Shown here in pieces: positions 36,539 to 44,257 of a stretch of DNA of 64,000 nucleotides. Position numbers and translations under genes: made by a program. Below the pieces are notes generated by a model, which was not told the origin of the DNA, searched no databases, and was given only the letters and a program-made list of their open reading frames with translations. This stretch comes from Paradesertivirga superstes (lineage in GTDB: Bacteria; Bacteroidota; Bacteroidia; Sphingobacteriales; Sphingobacteriaceae), in NCBI RefSeq assembly GCF_037622515.1, contig NZ_JBBJCN010000002.1:558001-622000 (forward strand). The letters are read 5' to 3'. Each line of letters begins with the position of its first letter. Within the stretch, counting starts at the first letter, position 1.

Positions 36539-36592
36539 ATAAAATTCAATAAAATGCGAAGATTTGGAATCCCGAAAACTAAGGGATTCAAG

Positions 36593-37483
36593 ATGAAAAC
36601 AATACTTTTATTAACCGATTTTTCAAAGAAAGCTGAACACGCCGCTGAGTATACTTTCCATCTGGCGTCTAGAGTAAAGGCAGATATATTGCTATACCAT
36701 GCCTATACAGTGACTGAAACCACCTCTCTTAAAGAAAAATTAAGTTCTATGCTCGAAGAGCTTTTTTCTATTGAGGACGAAAGCAAAAAAAAAATTAAAG
36801 CACTTGCACACTATTTAAATAAAAAAACAGAAGAAATTAATCCCGGAGATCATAAACCTTCCATAAAATATCTATGCAAACCTGGCAACGTAGGAAATTT
36901 AGGTTCTACAGTGAAAAAAATTCTTACTGATAAAAAAATATGGATGATCGCTATGGGAGCAAAAACGGATGACTGTTTAAGTAATTTTATATTTGGCACA
37001 AACGCATATTCTGTTATCAGTAATACCACTTGCCCGGTTTTATTCATTCCAATACAAGCATCAATAAAAGATTTGAAAAGAATTGCTATAGCAACGGATC
37101 TGCAATACCCTGAACTATCGCCCCTATCATTTTTGAAAGATTTCAAAAAGGCTTATGATTTAGAAATCGTTTTAGCTCATGTTTCTGTAGACAGTCCGGT
37201 AGAAACATCCAGCGGTACAGGCTTGGTAGAAGTCTGCATGTATGATGTACGGGCAAATATAGAATACCCCAAAATACCTTACACAGATATTAAAGAAAAA
37301 GAGATTCATGCGGAATTACAACAATTTTCATTAAAAAGCGAAATTGATGTACTTGGGGTAATTCACCGTAAAGAGGATGTTTTTCAAAGGTTATTTCACA
37401 GTAGTACAACGAAATTACTAATTGATAGCGCCCAGCTCCCCCTGCTTGTATTTCCTGTATCAATGAAGAAAATTTCAGATTAA
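36593..37483 (+). CDS. Universal stress protein, tandem UspA domains (1 of 5)
   Basis: The start chosen is MKTILLLTDFSKKAEHAAE at 36593, since sister proteins start the same way; a start 39 bases upstream is in frame. The 296-residue protein is two Usp folds in tandem (about 1-150 and 155-290). The first keeps the strand-and-helix start and an ending IWMIAMGAKTDD...FGTNAYSVI, but the ATP-binding glycines (GxxG...GS) are incomplete. Tandem Usps of this phylum are stress and anaerobiosis proteins. Divergent from BON protein 1; the intergenic region carries three exact CRP/FNR-like dyads. Confidence 0.88.
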   Translation: MKTILLLTDFSKKAEHAAEYTFHLASRVKADILLYHAYTVTETTSLKEKLSSMLEELFSIEDESKKKIKALAHYLNKKTEEINPGDHKPSIKYLCKPGNVGNLGSTVKKILTDKKIWMIAMGAKTDDCLSNFIFGTNAYSVISNTTCPVLFIPIQASIKDLKRIAIATDLQYPELSPLSFLKDFKKAYDLEIVLAHVSVDSPVETSSGTGLVEVCMYDVRANIEYPKIPYTDIKEKEIHAELQQFSLKSEIDVLGVIHRKEDVFQRLFHSSTTKLLIDSAQLPLLVFPVSMKKISD

Positions 37484-37510
37484 AATCCGAAATTTTCTTC
37501 AGACAGGTAA

Positions 37511-38569
37511 TTAATATAATAAATGCCTGAGTTTATTCTCATTCAATACCAAAATACTTCCATCAACAACATCAATTAACTTTTCTGTTCTGAACTCTTT
37601 TAAGGTTCTTATCATCGATTCCTGGGCAGACCCAATAACATTTGCCAGGTCTTCCCTGGAAATTTCCACTACAGGCTTTCCGTCTCTTCTGTCCTTAAAC
37701 TTATCCATAACTTCCACTATACCGATAGCTACTTTTTTTCTCAGGGAGTTATACGCCAAATTCAATAGCTTTTCTTCCTTTTCCCGGATATTATGGGATA
37801 ACAAACTAATAAATTGCTTTGCAACCAGCTTGTCGTTACTGATGAGTTGAAGGAAATCGACCTTTGGAATCAAAATCAGTTCAGAATCATCTAAAGCCTG
37901 CACTGTTTCAGTATAATTAACGTCTTCCAGAATATTAATATATCCAAAAAAGTCTCCCTGGGTATACATATTCGTTATAAGTTCTTTCCCGTCCTCGTTT
38001 ATCAGAAACTCCTTAATTTTTCCGCTAACTACAAAATATACATTCATTGGCCGTTGACCTACTGAATATAAAATATGTTTTTTCTTATAATGATTCACAT
38101 CTCTGTTTCCCGAAGTAAGATTAAAGCTTTCAGACTCATTTGCCTGCTGAATAAATCTGCGAACGCCCTTCTTGTCTGGTATGACATTGCGTTTTAAACA
38201 ATCAGATTTTTTTAGCCGTATTTCAATAGTATCAAGAAGATCAGACTCATTTACAGGTTTAATGAGGTAATCGTCTGCACCCATACTCATTGCTTTACGC
38301 TGATCGGCTGCTGTATTTCGTGCAGAAAGAAAAATAAATGGAATGGCAAATGTATCGGGGTGACGGCTGAGTACATGCAACACTCCATATCCATCTAATC
38401 CGGGCATGCAAACATCGCATAAAATAAGATCAGGTTTATCTCTTAATGCTTTCTCTACCCCCTCCTTTCCATCCGATGCTTCACAAACCGAATAATTGGA
38501 TAAAACGAGAATTTCGGCAATATTTTTTCTCAATGCAGAATCATCTTCGATAAGTAGGATTTTTTTCAT
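37511..38569 (-). CDS. REC - cNMP-binding - CRP-type HTH fusion regulator
   Basis: The 352-residue protein has a receiver domain (about 1-118) with the acidic pair EDD, phosphoacceptor Asp52 in LCDVCMPGLDG and the Lys in YLIKPVNE; then a cyclic-nucleotide-binding fold (about 155-270: YFVVSGKIKEFLINEDG, YTQGDFFGYINIL); then a CRP-type winged helix (about 275-350). The recognition helix reads SREDLANVIGSAQESMIRTL; Glu and Arg stand where CRP Glu181 and Arg185 read the TGA/TCA core. No N-terminal iron-sulfur Cys cluster as in FNR is visible. It lies inside the stress island and is the natural candidate for reading the TGAY-N4-RTCA dyads around it. Phosphorylation by an unlinked kinase is likely. 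Confidence 0.9.
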   Translation of the reverse strand: MKKILLIEDDSALRKNIAEILVLSNYSVCEASDGKEGVEKALRDKPDLILCDVCMPGLDGYGVLHVLSRHPDTFAIPFIFLSARNTAADQRKAMSMGADDYLIKPVNESDLLDTIEIRLKKSDCLKRNVIPDKKGVRRFIQQANESESFNLTSGNRDVNHYKKKHILYSVGQRPMNVYFVVSGKIKEFLINEDGKELITNMYTQGDFFGYINILEDVNYTETVQALDDSELILIPKVDFLQLISNDKLVAKQFISLLSHNIREKEEKLLNLAYNSLRKKVAIGIVEVMDKFKDRRDGKPVVEISREDLANVIGSAQESMIRTLKEFRTEKLIDVVDGSILVLNENKLRHLLY

Positions 38570-38703
38570 TGGGAGGTTATTTTAATTATTATGATAAAGG
38601 TTATATTAATAAGCAGAATCTTAGGTCAGACTGCCTATATCAAATATAACTAACGGATTTGACTTATACAAAAAATAATTAATTAAATACATGATTAACA
38701 CGC

Positions 38704-38737
38704 TGATAAGTGTCATATATACAACTGATCACAATCA
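38704..38737. promoter_or_regulatory. Two CRP/FNR-like dyads, 22 bp apart, before BON protein 2
   Basis: TGAT-AAGT-GTCA (38704-38715) and TGAT-CACA-ATCA (38726-38737) fit TGAY-N4-RTCA exactly; centres 38709.5 and 38731.5. The nearer is 54.5 bp from the BON start at 38786. They also lie upstream of the divergent REC-CRP gene (start 38569), 140-162 bp away, so autoregulation is possible. Confidence 0.65.
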
Positions 38738-38785
38738 AAAGAATCCACAATTACTCGAAGTAGTTTTATACTAATTTTAACTAAC

Positions 38786-39439
38786 ATGAAAACGGATCAG
38801 GAAATCCAAAGTGATGTCATAGATGAACTTCGTTGGGTACCGGTGCTAAATGCCACCGAAATTGGAGTTGCCGTTCACAACGGAATTGTTACGCTGAGTG
38901 GGAGCGTTAAATTTTATTCGGACAAACTAGCGGCCGAAAATGCGGCAAAACGTGTGAAAGGTGTAAGGGCCGTTGCAGAAGATCTGCAAGTACAGTTGGC
39001 ACTGGATGGGCGGCTTACAGATACTCAAATAGCAGAGAGTGTTATAAAAGCACTGGAATGGAACACTTCTGTTCCTCACGAAAAAATAATAATCAAAGTA
39101 GATGATGGACGCGTGACTCTGGAGGGAGAAGTTGACTGGTTGTATGAGAAAGAAGCAGCTACCAATGCAATAAATTATATAACCGGAGTAAGAGGTATTA
39201 GAAACTGGTTAACCGTCAAACCGAGGGTAAATACAGCTATTGTAAAAGAACATATTCGTAAAGCACTTGAAAGAAGCGCTGATTTTGAAGCCGACAAAAT
39301 CACGATCGATACTCTGGGAAGCAAAGTAATACTTAAAGGTTCAGCGCGCTCCTGGAACGAAAGAAAAGAAGTAGAAAGAGCCGCGGCCTCTGCCCCAGGC
39401 GTAACCGAAGTTGACGACCAATTGGCTGTTGTATATTGA
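38786..39439 (+). CDS. Triple-BON-domain protein (second of two)
   Basis: The 217-residue protein is a close paralogue of the protein at 35624: MKTDQEIQSDVIDELRW versus MKTDLAIQWDIIEELKW, and the same three BON repeats with GIVTLSGSV, GRVTLEGEV and SKVILKGSA turns. It lacks a signal peptide. It is divergent from the REC-CRP regulator and preceded by a perfect pair of CRP/FNR-like dyads. The function is inferred as envelope or osmotic stress tolerance through ligand binding; this remains unproved for cytoplasmic BON proteins. Confidence 0.88.
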   Translation: MKTDQEIQSDVIDELRWVPVLNATEIGVAVHNGIVTLSGSVKFYSDKLAAENAAKRVKGVRAVAEDLQVQLALDGRLTDTQIAESVIKALEWNTSVPHEKIIIKVDDGRVTLEGEVDWLYEKEAATNAINYITGVRGIRNWLTVKPRVNTAIVKEHIRKALERSADFEADKITIDTLGSKVILKGSARSWNERKEVERAAASAPGVTEVDDQLAVVY

Positions 39440-39455
39440 CTACTTCTTTCGGGAA

Positions 39456-39492
39456 CAGGAAACTTGAGAAAAGGTTTCCTGCTCTCTCTTTT
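39456..39492 (+). terminator. Terminator after BON protein 2
   Basis: CAGGAAAC (39456-39463) pairs with GTTTCCTG (39474-39481) around a ten-base loop, then CTCTCTCTTTT. Confidence 0.75.
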
Positions 39493-39510
39493 ACACAAAA
39501 TCACCACGAC

Positions 39511-39714
39511 TTAATTTCCTGAGCTGACGAATTCAAAGAAGATTTGGTGCATCCATCCTTCAGAGGAACCAACCTGCTTATATTTTCTACTCAATTCGTC
39601 AGGATTGAAGGATATACTATGCATGCCAGAGTGAATCAGAAGACTGGGGGGAGAATCGATGTGTGACTCACCGCGAATAACATTAACGCCCTGTGAGCAT
39701 AATGTAAAGCGTTA
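39511..39714 (-). pseudogene. Possible gene remnant, open frame without start
   Basis: On the minus strand the frame stays open for 66 codons between TAA at 39714-39712 and TAA at 39513-39511, with a protein-like composition (for example HIDSPPSLLIHSG, NPDELSRKYKQVGSSEGW, IFFEFVSS). There is no ATG near its upstream end; the only Met codons are internal. I do not recognise the product. A 10-base perfect inverted repeat, CTGACGAATT (39524-39533) and AATTCGTCAG (39593-39602), lies inside it. The rest of 39715-39792 shows no gene. It may be decayed coding DNA or chance. Confidence 0.3.
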
Positions 39715-39792
39715 TAATCATTCAAATTTTCCTGTAGTTCTCGGGAACCACTTTGAAAGGAAAAGAAACATAGAAGGAAAAGCCCCAAAGAA

Positions 39793-39826
39793 TGAGGAAT
39801 ATCAGTGTAACCAATGATAAAAGTCA
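39793..39826. promoter_or_regulatory. CRP/FNR-like dyad with degenerate partner, before Usp 2
   Basis: TGAT-AAAA-GTCA (39815-39826) is an exact TGAY-N4-RTCA match, and TGAG-GAAT-ATCA (39793-39804) has one mismatch; centres are 22 bp apart. The nearer centre is 108.5 bp from the ATG at 39929. Confidence 0.6.
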
Positions 39827-39928
39827 GTCAGTTAGCTTTCAATCTTTCTGAAAATCAATATTAAATATGATCTGAATCAAAGAGTTTGCGCAAAAAATTA
39901 TCGATTTTCACAACAGTTAAAAATGGTT

Positions 39929-40780
39929 ATGAAGACAATATTAGTATTGACCGATTTTTCCGCAAGAGCTGACCACGCAGCACAATACGCTATGCAAATT
40001 GCATCTAAAGCAAAAGCAAAAATCCTCCTTTATAATTCCTTTTTCGTTCCCCAGGTAATACCTGCAGTAACAACAATATATCCCTACTATGAAGATTATG
40101 CAGTGATTGAAAAAGAGAACCTGCTTCAATTGAAGAAAAAAGCAGAAGGATTGAAGAAAAAATTTTCAGAGGAAAATGCAGGAGCTCCGCCCGAAATCCA
40201 GATAAAAAATGATCCCGGAAATATTGCAGAAAATGTTCATGAACTAGCTAAACTAAAAAAATTCTGGATGATTATTATGGGAGATAAAAGTCAGGAAGGA
40301 ACATTTAGCAGGTTTATTTTTGGAAGCGACACTCATACTTTAATAGAAGAAGCTGTTTGTCCTGTATTATTAATACCCGAGAAGATAAAACCTAAGCCCC
40401 TCAAGAAAATTGCTTATGCAACGGACTTAGAACAATCTGAGCATAAGTCTATGAGTTTTCTAAAAGAACTTTCTGATATCTGGGGATCCGAAATATTGGT
40501 AATCCATGTGCTTTCAAATGATTTGACAGCAGAAGAAAAAGTAAGGAATTACGACAGTTACAAACAGATTATATCAAGAATTAAATTCTTAAAGATTAGT
40601 TACACTGATGTTCGCTCGGATGATATTGCCATGGCATTAGAAAAATTCACAAAAAAAGAAACTGTGGATATACTTGCCATACTTCATAAAAAACGATCTT
40701 TCATAGGTAAGGTTTTACACAAGAGTATCAGCAAAGAAATGTTGAATTATCATCATGTGCCTATACTGGTACTTCCTTAA
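39929..40780 (+). CDS. Universal stress protein, tandem UspA domains (2 of 5)
   Basis: The start chosen is the second ATG (39929, MKTILVLTDFSARADHAAQ) by comparison with its sisters; an ATG two codons earlier is in frame. The 283-residue protein has two Usp folds. The first domain ends with FWMIIMGDKSQEG and FGSDTHTLIEEAVCPVLLI, keeping the strand but only part of the glycine loop, and the second ends HVPILVLP. It is one of three sisters with the MKTILxLTDFS start. Preceded by about 490 bp without another intact gene, containing the dyads and a possible gene remnant. Confidence 0.88.
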   Translation: MKTILVLTDFSARADHAAQYAMQIASKAKAKILLYNSFFVPQVIPAVTTIYPYYEDYAVIEKENLLQLKKKAEGLKKKFSEENAGAPPEIQIKNDPGNIAENVHELAKLKKFWMIIMGDKSQEGTFSRFIFGSDTHTLIEEAVCPVLLIPEKIKPKPLKKIAYATDLEQSEHKSMSFLKELSDIWGSEILVIHVLSNDLTAEEKVRNYDSYKQIISRIKFLKISYTDVRSDDIAMALEKFTKKETVDILAILHKKRSFIGKVLHKSISKEMLNYHHVPILVLP

Positions 40781-40830
40781 AACCCGAAAAAATTGTTACT
40801 TTACTTATTACTTAATGGGTTAACCTGTGA

Positions 40831-40972
40831 AAAAAAGAGGCTGTCATAAAAGAAAATCCAGCAAAACCCTCAACTTTCAACCTGAATATTGAGGGCTTTT
40901 TCATTAAGGAAAAATCTTACAAAATTTTAATTGACCGAAAGTCGGCAAATTTCACTTTTGAGACGGCTTTTT
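40831..40972. mobile_element. MITE-like element (tentative), 142 bp
   Basis: The left end GAGGCTGTCATAAAAG and the right end, read inward on the other strand, GCCGTCTCAAAAG share GCyGTC and AAAAG in register (10 of 13 bases), each outside flanked by an A or T run. The interior is non-coding and has a strong hairpin CCCTCAA (40867-40873) / TTGAGGG (40889-40895) followed by a T-run, which may also end transcripts from the Usp gene at 39929. The terminal sequence resembles ends I associate with insertion-sequence families in this phylum, but I cannot name one. Confidence 0.4.
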
Positions 40973-40982
40973 CAATAAAAAG

Positions 40983-41411
40983 CTATTCTATTGAAATGCT
41001 TTTTTTCTGAGGTTCGTCTTTTTGAGATTTTTCAAGCTTCAATTTTAATACGCCATTTTCATACCTGGCCTGAACATTCTCCTCTTTGATATTTTTAGGA
41101 AGGCTGAACGAACGGTTAAAAGAACTATAAGAAAACTCTTTTCGCGTATAATTATCTTTATCTTCAGTACTTTCTTCTGAAGTTTCAGCGCTGATATTTA
41201 AAACACCGTTTTGAATATCCACTTTAAAATCCTGTTTTTGAAAACCAGGTGCAGCTACCTCAATTTCAAAATTCCCTTCATTTTCTTTAATATTTACCGC
41301 GGGCAAAACGTCTCTTCTGAAAGCCCTATCCAGCAAATTTTCGCTAGTCCAAAAGTCTTCCATAAGTGATCTGATCGATGGCATGCCGGATGATTTAATT
41401 AGTGATCCCAT
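40983..41411 (-). CDS. Small heat shock protein, Hsp20 family
   Basis: The 142-residue protein has a short N-terminal arm with a TSENLLDRAF segment, an alpha-crystallin domain from about residue 32 to 122 (NFEIEVAAPGFQKQDFKVDI, KEFSYSSFNRSFSLP), the signature GVLKLKLEK, and a Lys-rich C-terminal tail ending ISIE. It is a holdase chaperone that forms oligomers and binds unfolding proteins. It lies in the stress island beside the receiver protein. Two CRP/FNR-type dyads 22 bp apart, one exact and one with a single mismatch, lie upstream. Confidence 0.92.
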   Translation of the reverse strand: MGSLIKSSGMPSIRSLMEDFWTSENLLDRAFRRDVLPAVNIKENEGNFEIEVAAPGFQKQDFKVDIQNGVLNISAETSEESTEDKDNYTRKEFSYSSFNRSFSLPKNIKEENVQARYENGVLKLKLEKSQKDEPQKKSISIE

Positions 41412-41471
41412 AGCTTTAAGTATTAATTAGATTTATACATCAAATATCAAAAGCTTATAAAAGCTTCTGAT

Positions 41472-41505
41472 TGATACCCGTTATCCAGTAAACTGATTTT
41501 CGTCA
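41472..41505. promoter_or_regulatory. CRP/FNR-like dyad pair, 22 bp apart, before hsp20
   Basis: TGAT-TTTC-GTCA (41494-41505) is exact; TGAT-ACCC-GTTA (41472-41483) has one mismatch. Centres 41499.5 and 41477.5. The nearer is 66.5 bp from the hsp20 start at 41411. Confidence 0.6.
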
Positions 41506-41525
41506 ACATAATAATAAACACTTGA

Positions 41526-41903
41526 TTATGAGCGAACAAAACTACTTTTTTCTCCTGTTAAGATATTTATTTTTTGAAGTAATACATCCAAATCAAACGG
41601 CTTGCACAACACATCACTGCAACAACTAAAATGCTCCAGAACGCCCAGATATGCCGACATAAGAATCACTGGCATTCCAGAAGTTCTCGGATCCTGTTTT
41701 AATTTGTGGCATAATTCTACGCCATTTTCTCCAGGAAGAATATAATCAATCAAAAGCAGATCCGGCTTAAAAGATTCGACCAGGCTAAACAACTCTTTAC
41801 CATCCGGAAGAGCTATTACCAGGAAGTCTAAATACGACAAAACTTCCCGTAACATCTCCCGTTGTTCAGCATTATCTTCAACCACCAGGATCCGTTTTAA
41901 CAT
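41526..41903 (-). CDS. Stand-alone response-regulator receiver protein
   Basis: The start chosen is MLKRILVVEDN at 41903, ten residues after a longer possible start that would overlap the upstream gene. The 125-residue protein is a single CheY-like domain: acidic pair ED in VVEDN, phosphoacceptor Asp53 in LLIDYILPGENG, Ser/Thr in VILMSAY, and Lys in DVLCKPFD. It has no output domain, so it may relay phosphate or be a local regulator of a kinase. It follows the 64-residue gene after ten bases and probably shares its transcript. Confidence 0.85.
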   Translation of the reverse strand: MLKRILVVEDNAEQREMLREVLSYLDFLVIALPDGKELFSLVESFKPDLLLIDYILPGENGVELCHKLKQDPRTSGMPVILMSAYLGVLEHFSCCSDVLCKPFDLDVLLQKINILTGEKSSFVRS

Positions 41904-41913
41904 TTCTTTACAT

Positions 41914-42108
41914 TTAGTTATTGTAATCAATTTTCCATTTCATACCGGTACTTCCCTTCACTTTTTGAGCTTTTAGAATTACTTCAGACCCTGCAATTAA
42001 AAAATCATCGGTAAACGTTGAATCATTAGTTTTATTCGGGTCGGGCAATTCTCTTAAAAATAAATCGATTGCCTCATTCAGGTCTCTGGTGGTGTGTTCT
42101 GTTTTCAT
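41914..42108 (-). CDS. Small protein of unknown function (64 residues)
   Basis: The product starts MKTEHTTRDLNEAIDLFLREL and ends in a basic, hydrophobic stretch ILKAQKVKGSTGMKWKIDYNN. It is soluble with an acidic N-terminal half. I do not recognise it. Support for reality is its place at the head of a two-gene unit with the receiver protein, a start 58 bp from an exact CRP/FNR-like dyad, and the same spacing to the dyad as in its neighbours. It might bind the receiver protein. Confidence 0.6.
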   Translation of the reverse strand: MKTEHTTRDLNEAIDLFLRELPDPNKTNDSTFTDDFLIAGSEVILKAQKVKGSTGMKWKIDYNN

Positions 42109-42165
42109 AATTGTTTAATCATTAAATGTTAATACAAATTTCAAAAGTTTAAGACATTCGCTTTA

Positions 42166-42177
42166 TGACCGTTATCA
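42166..42177. promoter_or_regulatory. CRP/FNR-like dyad before the small gene and receiver gene
   Basis: TGAC-CGTT-ATCA is an exact TGAY-N4-RTCA match, centred at 42171.5 and 63.5 bp from the start at 42108. No convincing partner lies 22 bp away; AGAT-TCTT-ATTG at 42188-42199 keeps five of eight positions. Confidence 0.55.
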
Positions 42178-42246
42178 GCCAGTTATAAGATTCTTATTGA
42201 AATCTCAGTACTTCTTTAAGATTCTCTATTTATATGCGCTCTTTTA

Positions 42247-43089
42247 TTATCCCTTATTGTGTGCGACAAACATCGGCACAGATACTTCTTTCATTAATAT
42301 ATCAGCCATACTGGTTTTAAACCATCGGGAAACTGTGTTTCTGCTATAGGCACCCAAAACGATTAAAACATTTTGTTGTAGGTCTCTAACAAAGGCTACA
42401 ATTTCTTCTTCTGGTTTTCCATAAAGAATATTATAAGTAGCATCAGGATAATGACATTTAACAAATTCCCGGATTAAATTATTATCAGGTAGCTCTAAAC
42501 GGTCCTGAGGATCCATAACTGAAACTACTTCAGTCTCAAGATCCTTCATCCAGGGAAGCATATAATTGAACATTTTTATGGCAAATACGGATGCCGGCTT
42601 GCCATCATAGAGCAAAACTACCTTCTCAATCCTTTTATATTCTTTGGGGATAATAATTACGGGGCATTGCATATCAATCAGCAAATCCCGAATGAATTGA
42701 GTTGGGGGAACTTCAGTAAAATGATTGAATGTTTCATCAGAATTTATTAAAACCAAATCAGTGTAAATACTTTCTTTAATTAACTCCTGAGACGCAATAC
42801 TCTTATCGTGATGTACCACATGTTTAATATTTGCTTTAATACAGGCCTGTTCAAAAGCCTCTGCAGATTTTAACCGGGCTGCTTTGTCGGCATTTATTAA
42901 CTTTTTAACCTTCTCTTTAGATACCCCCTGACTTCCGACCATATCATATATATTATAACTATGGTGCGTAAAATCATCAAGGAATATACCGGATAGCAGG
43001 GCATCGCTTTTAGAAGCCAGGTCTATGCCATATTCAAGCGTACTTCTCGAAAATTTCAAACCATCAAAAGCAGCACTTATTTTTTCCAT
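42247..43089 (-). CDS. Universal stress protein, divergent (3 of 5)
   Basis: The 280-residue protein starts MEKISAAFDGLKFSRSTLEYG, without the MKTILxLTDFS opening of its sisters, and has two Usp-like halves: a first ending TQFIRDLLIDMQCPVIIIP and a second with VVLLYDGKPASVFAIKMFNYM and ending with VSVPMFVAHN. It follows the Usp gene at 43113 with a 23-bp gap, so the two are probably one operon transcribed from the dyad-containing region at 44042. This half keeps a different loop (GAYSRNTVSRWFKTS), which fits a Usp glycine loop in which residues have changed. Confidence 0.82.
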   Translation of the reverse strand: MEKISAAFDGLKFSRSTLEYGIDLASKSDALLSGIFLDDFTHHSYNIYDMVGSQGVSKEKVKKLINADKAARLKSAEAFEQACIKANIKHVVHHDKSIASQELIKESIYTDLVLINSDETFNHFTEVPPTQFIRDLLIDMQCPVIIIPKEYKRIEKVVLLYDGKPASVFAIKMFNYMLPWMKDLETEVVSVMDPQDRLELPDNNLIREFVKCHYPDATYNILYGKPEEEIVAFVRDLQQNVLIVLGAYSRNTVSRWFKTSMADILMKEVSVPMFVAHNKG

Positions 43090-43112
43090 ATTATTTCGCT
43101 TCGCTCAAAAAT

Positions 43113-43991
43113 TCACTCTCCAGGTTCAATTATGTATGCTGGGGGAAAGACAAGTAATGGAATTGAATGATAGCCCATCAATTGCTTTGTTGTACTTGTA
43201 TGAAATAATTCCTCGTAAAAAGGATGTTTCTTATGAACAACCGCAAGCATATCCAAACCCGCTATTTGTTCAAAATTTACAAGTGATTTGGTAATATCAT
43301 CACCCTGAATATCATGAAAAGATATTTTATCATAATCTATTGAACCACTCTGATGATAAAATTCTTCAAGAACCCTGTTACCTTCTTTCTCGTGTGCCTT
43401 TTTTGCAGAAACATGTATAACAATTACTTCCGAATCAAAAGGAAGAGCCATTTGAGTGACATATTTCAATGCCCAGAAATCAGCCTGATCAAACGAAGCC
43501 AGCGCCAGTGCTACTCTGTCAAGATTATGAAAAGAAAATTTTTCAGGTATCATCAGGACAGGACATGTAGCAACTTTCAGCACCTCACTAGCTCCGCTAA
43601 CGTATAATAAATGTGTAAAAAGTCCTTCCTCTCGTTTATCACCCATAATAATCATCCAAATGTTTTCTTTGTTCAGAACATCACGAACATTCTCTGCAAG
43701 GTCACCCATTCCATTCTGACATCTGACTGAAGGTTTTTTATCTCCTGAAAATCTATCTGCCAAACGATCGGTTAATTCAAAAAGCTGCTCTAAACTTTCC
43801 TTTTCAAAGGCGGCATAACTTCTAGAATGAACCGGAATGACTCCCGTATAAGTATCTTCTGCCTGGGGCATATAGTAGTAAGCGTTATAAAATAATAATT
43901 CAGCCTCCATTCTGAGAGCCATATGCCAGGCAACTTCAGCGGCATGTTCAGATCGATCAGAAAAATCAGTTAGTACCAGAATCGTTTTCAT
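43113..43991 (-). CDS. Universal stress protein, tandem UspA domains (4 of 5)
   Basis: The 292-residue protein opens MKTILVLTDFSDRSEHAAE, as do its sisters at 36593 and 39929. Two Usp halves follow, the first with NIWMIIMGDKREEG and VATCPVLMIPEKF, the second with IAGLDMLAVVHKKHPFYEEL and SIPLLVFPP. The ATP-binding glycine loop is eroded. It is the first gene of a probable two-gene operon with the Usp at 42247. Divergent from the fifth Usp gene; the shared region has two pairs of CRP/FNR-like dyads or partial dyads. Confidence 0.88.
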   Translation of the reverse strand: MKTILVLTDFSDRSEHAAEVAWHMALRMEAELLFYNAYYYMPQAEDTYTGVIPVHSRSYAAFEKESLEQLFELTDRLADRFSGDKKPSVRCQNGMGDLAENVRDVLNKENIWMIIMGDKREEGLFTHLLYVSGASEVLKVATCPVLMIPEKFSFHNLDRVALALASFDQADFWALKYVTQMALPFDSEVIVIHVSAKKAHEKEGNRVLEEFYHQSGSIDYDKISFHDIQGDDITKSLVNFEQIAGLDMLAVVHKKHPFYEELFHTSTTKQLMGYHSIPLLVFPPAYIIEPGE

Positions 43992-44041
43992 GGCCCCAAT
44001 AAATAGTTATTAAATATCATTTAACACAAGCAATAGTTACC

Positions 44042-44075
44042 TGACAATAATCAGTTCTGAAGCTGATATTTATTA
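44042..44075. promoter_or_regulatory. CRP/FNR-like dyad pair, 22 bp apart, before Usp 4
   Basis: TGAC-AATA-ATCA (44042-44053) is exact and TGAT-ATTT-ATTA (44064-44075) has one mismatch; centres are 22 bp apart. The nearer is 56.5 bp from the start at 43991. Confidence 0.6.
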
Positions 44076-44130
44076 AATATTTATATTCCGGAAATTTCCT
44101 TTTACGTTAAAAAATACCATTCCGATAGCT

Positions 44131-44164
44131 CAACCACAATCATATCCGGTACTGACCCGTATCA
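44131..44164. promoter_or_regulatory. CRP/FNR-like dyad before Usp 5, with half-site partner
   Basis: TGAC-CCGT-ATCA (44153-44164) is an exact match, 99.5 bp from the ATG at 44258. A half-site ATCA (44139-44142) stands where the right arm of a partner 22 bp to the left would be. A TGCG/CGCA inverted repeat follows at 44174-44186. Confidence 0.55.
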
Positions 44165-44257
44165 CCGGAAGAATGCGATTTACGCATGAACTTCGTATTA
44201 CAAGAGTGTGATCAGTGATGCTTTAATAAAGCTTGTATGATAACACAAGTAAATCAG

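Noticed and set aside
39440..39928. Possible tRNA or structured RNA in the long gap before Usp 2
   Set aside because: No cloverleaf-like stems were visible; only a terminator, an inverted repeat and the operator pair can be supported.
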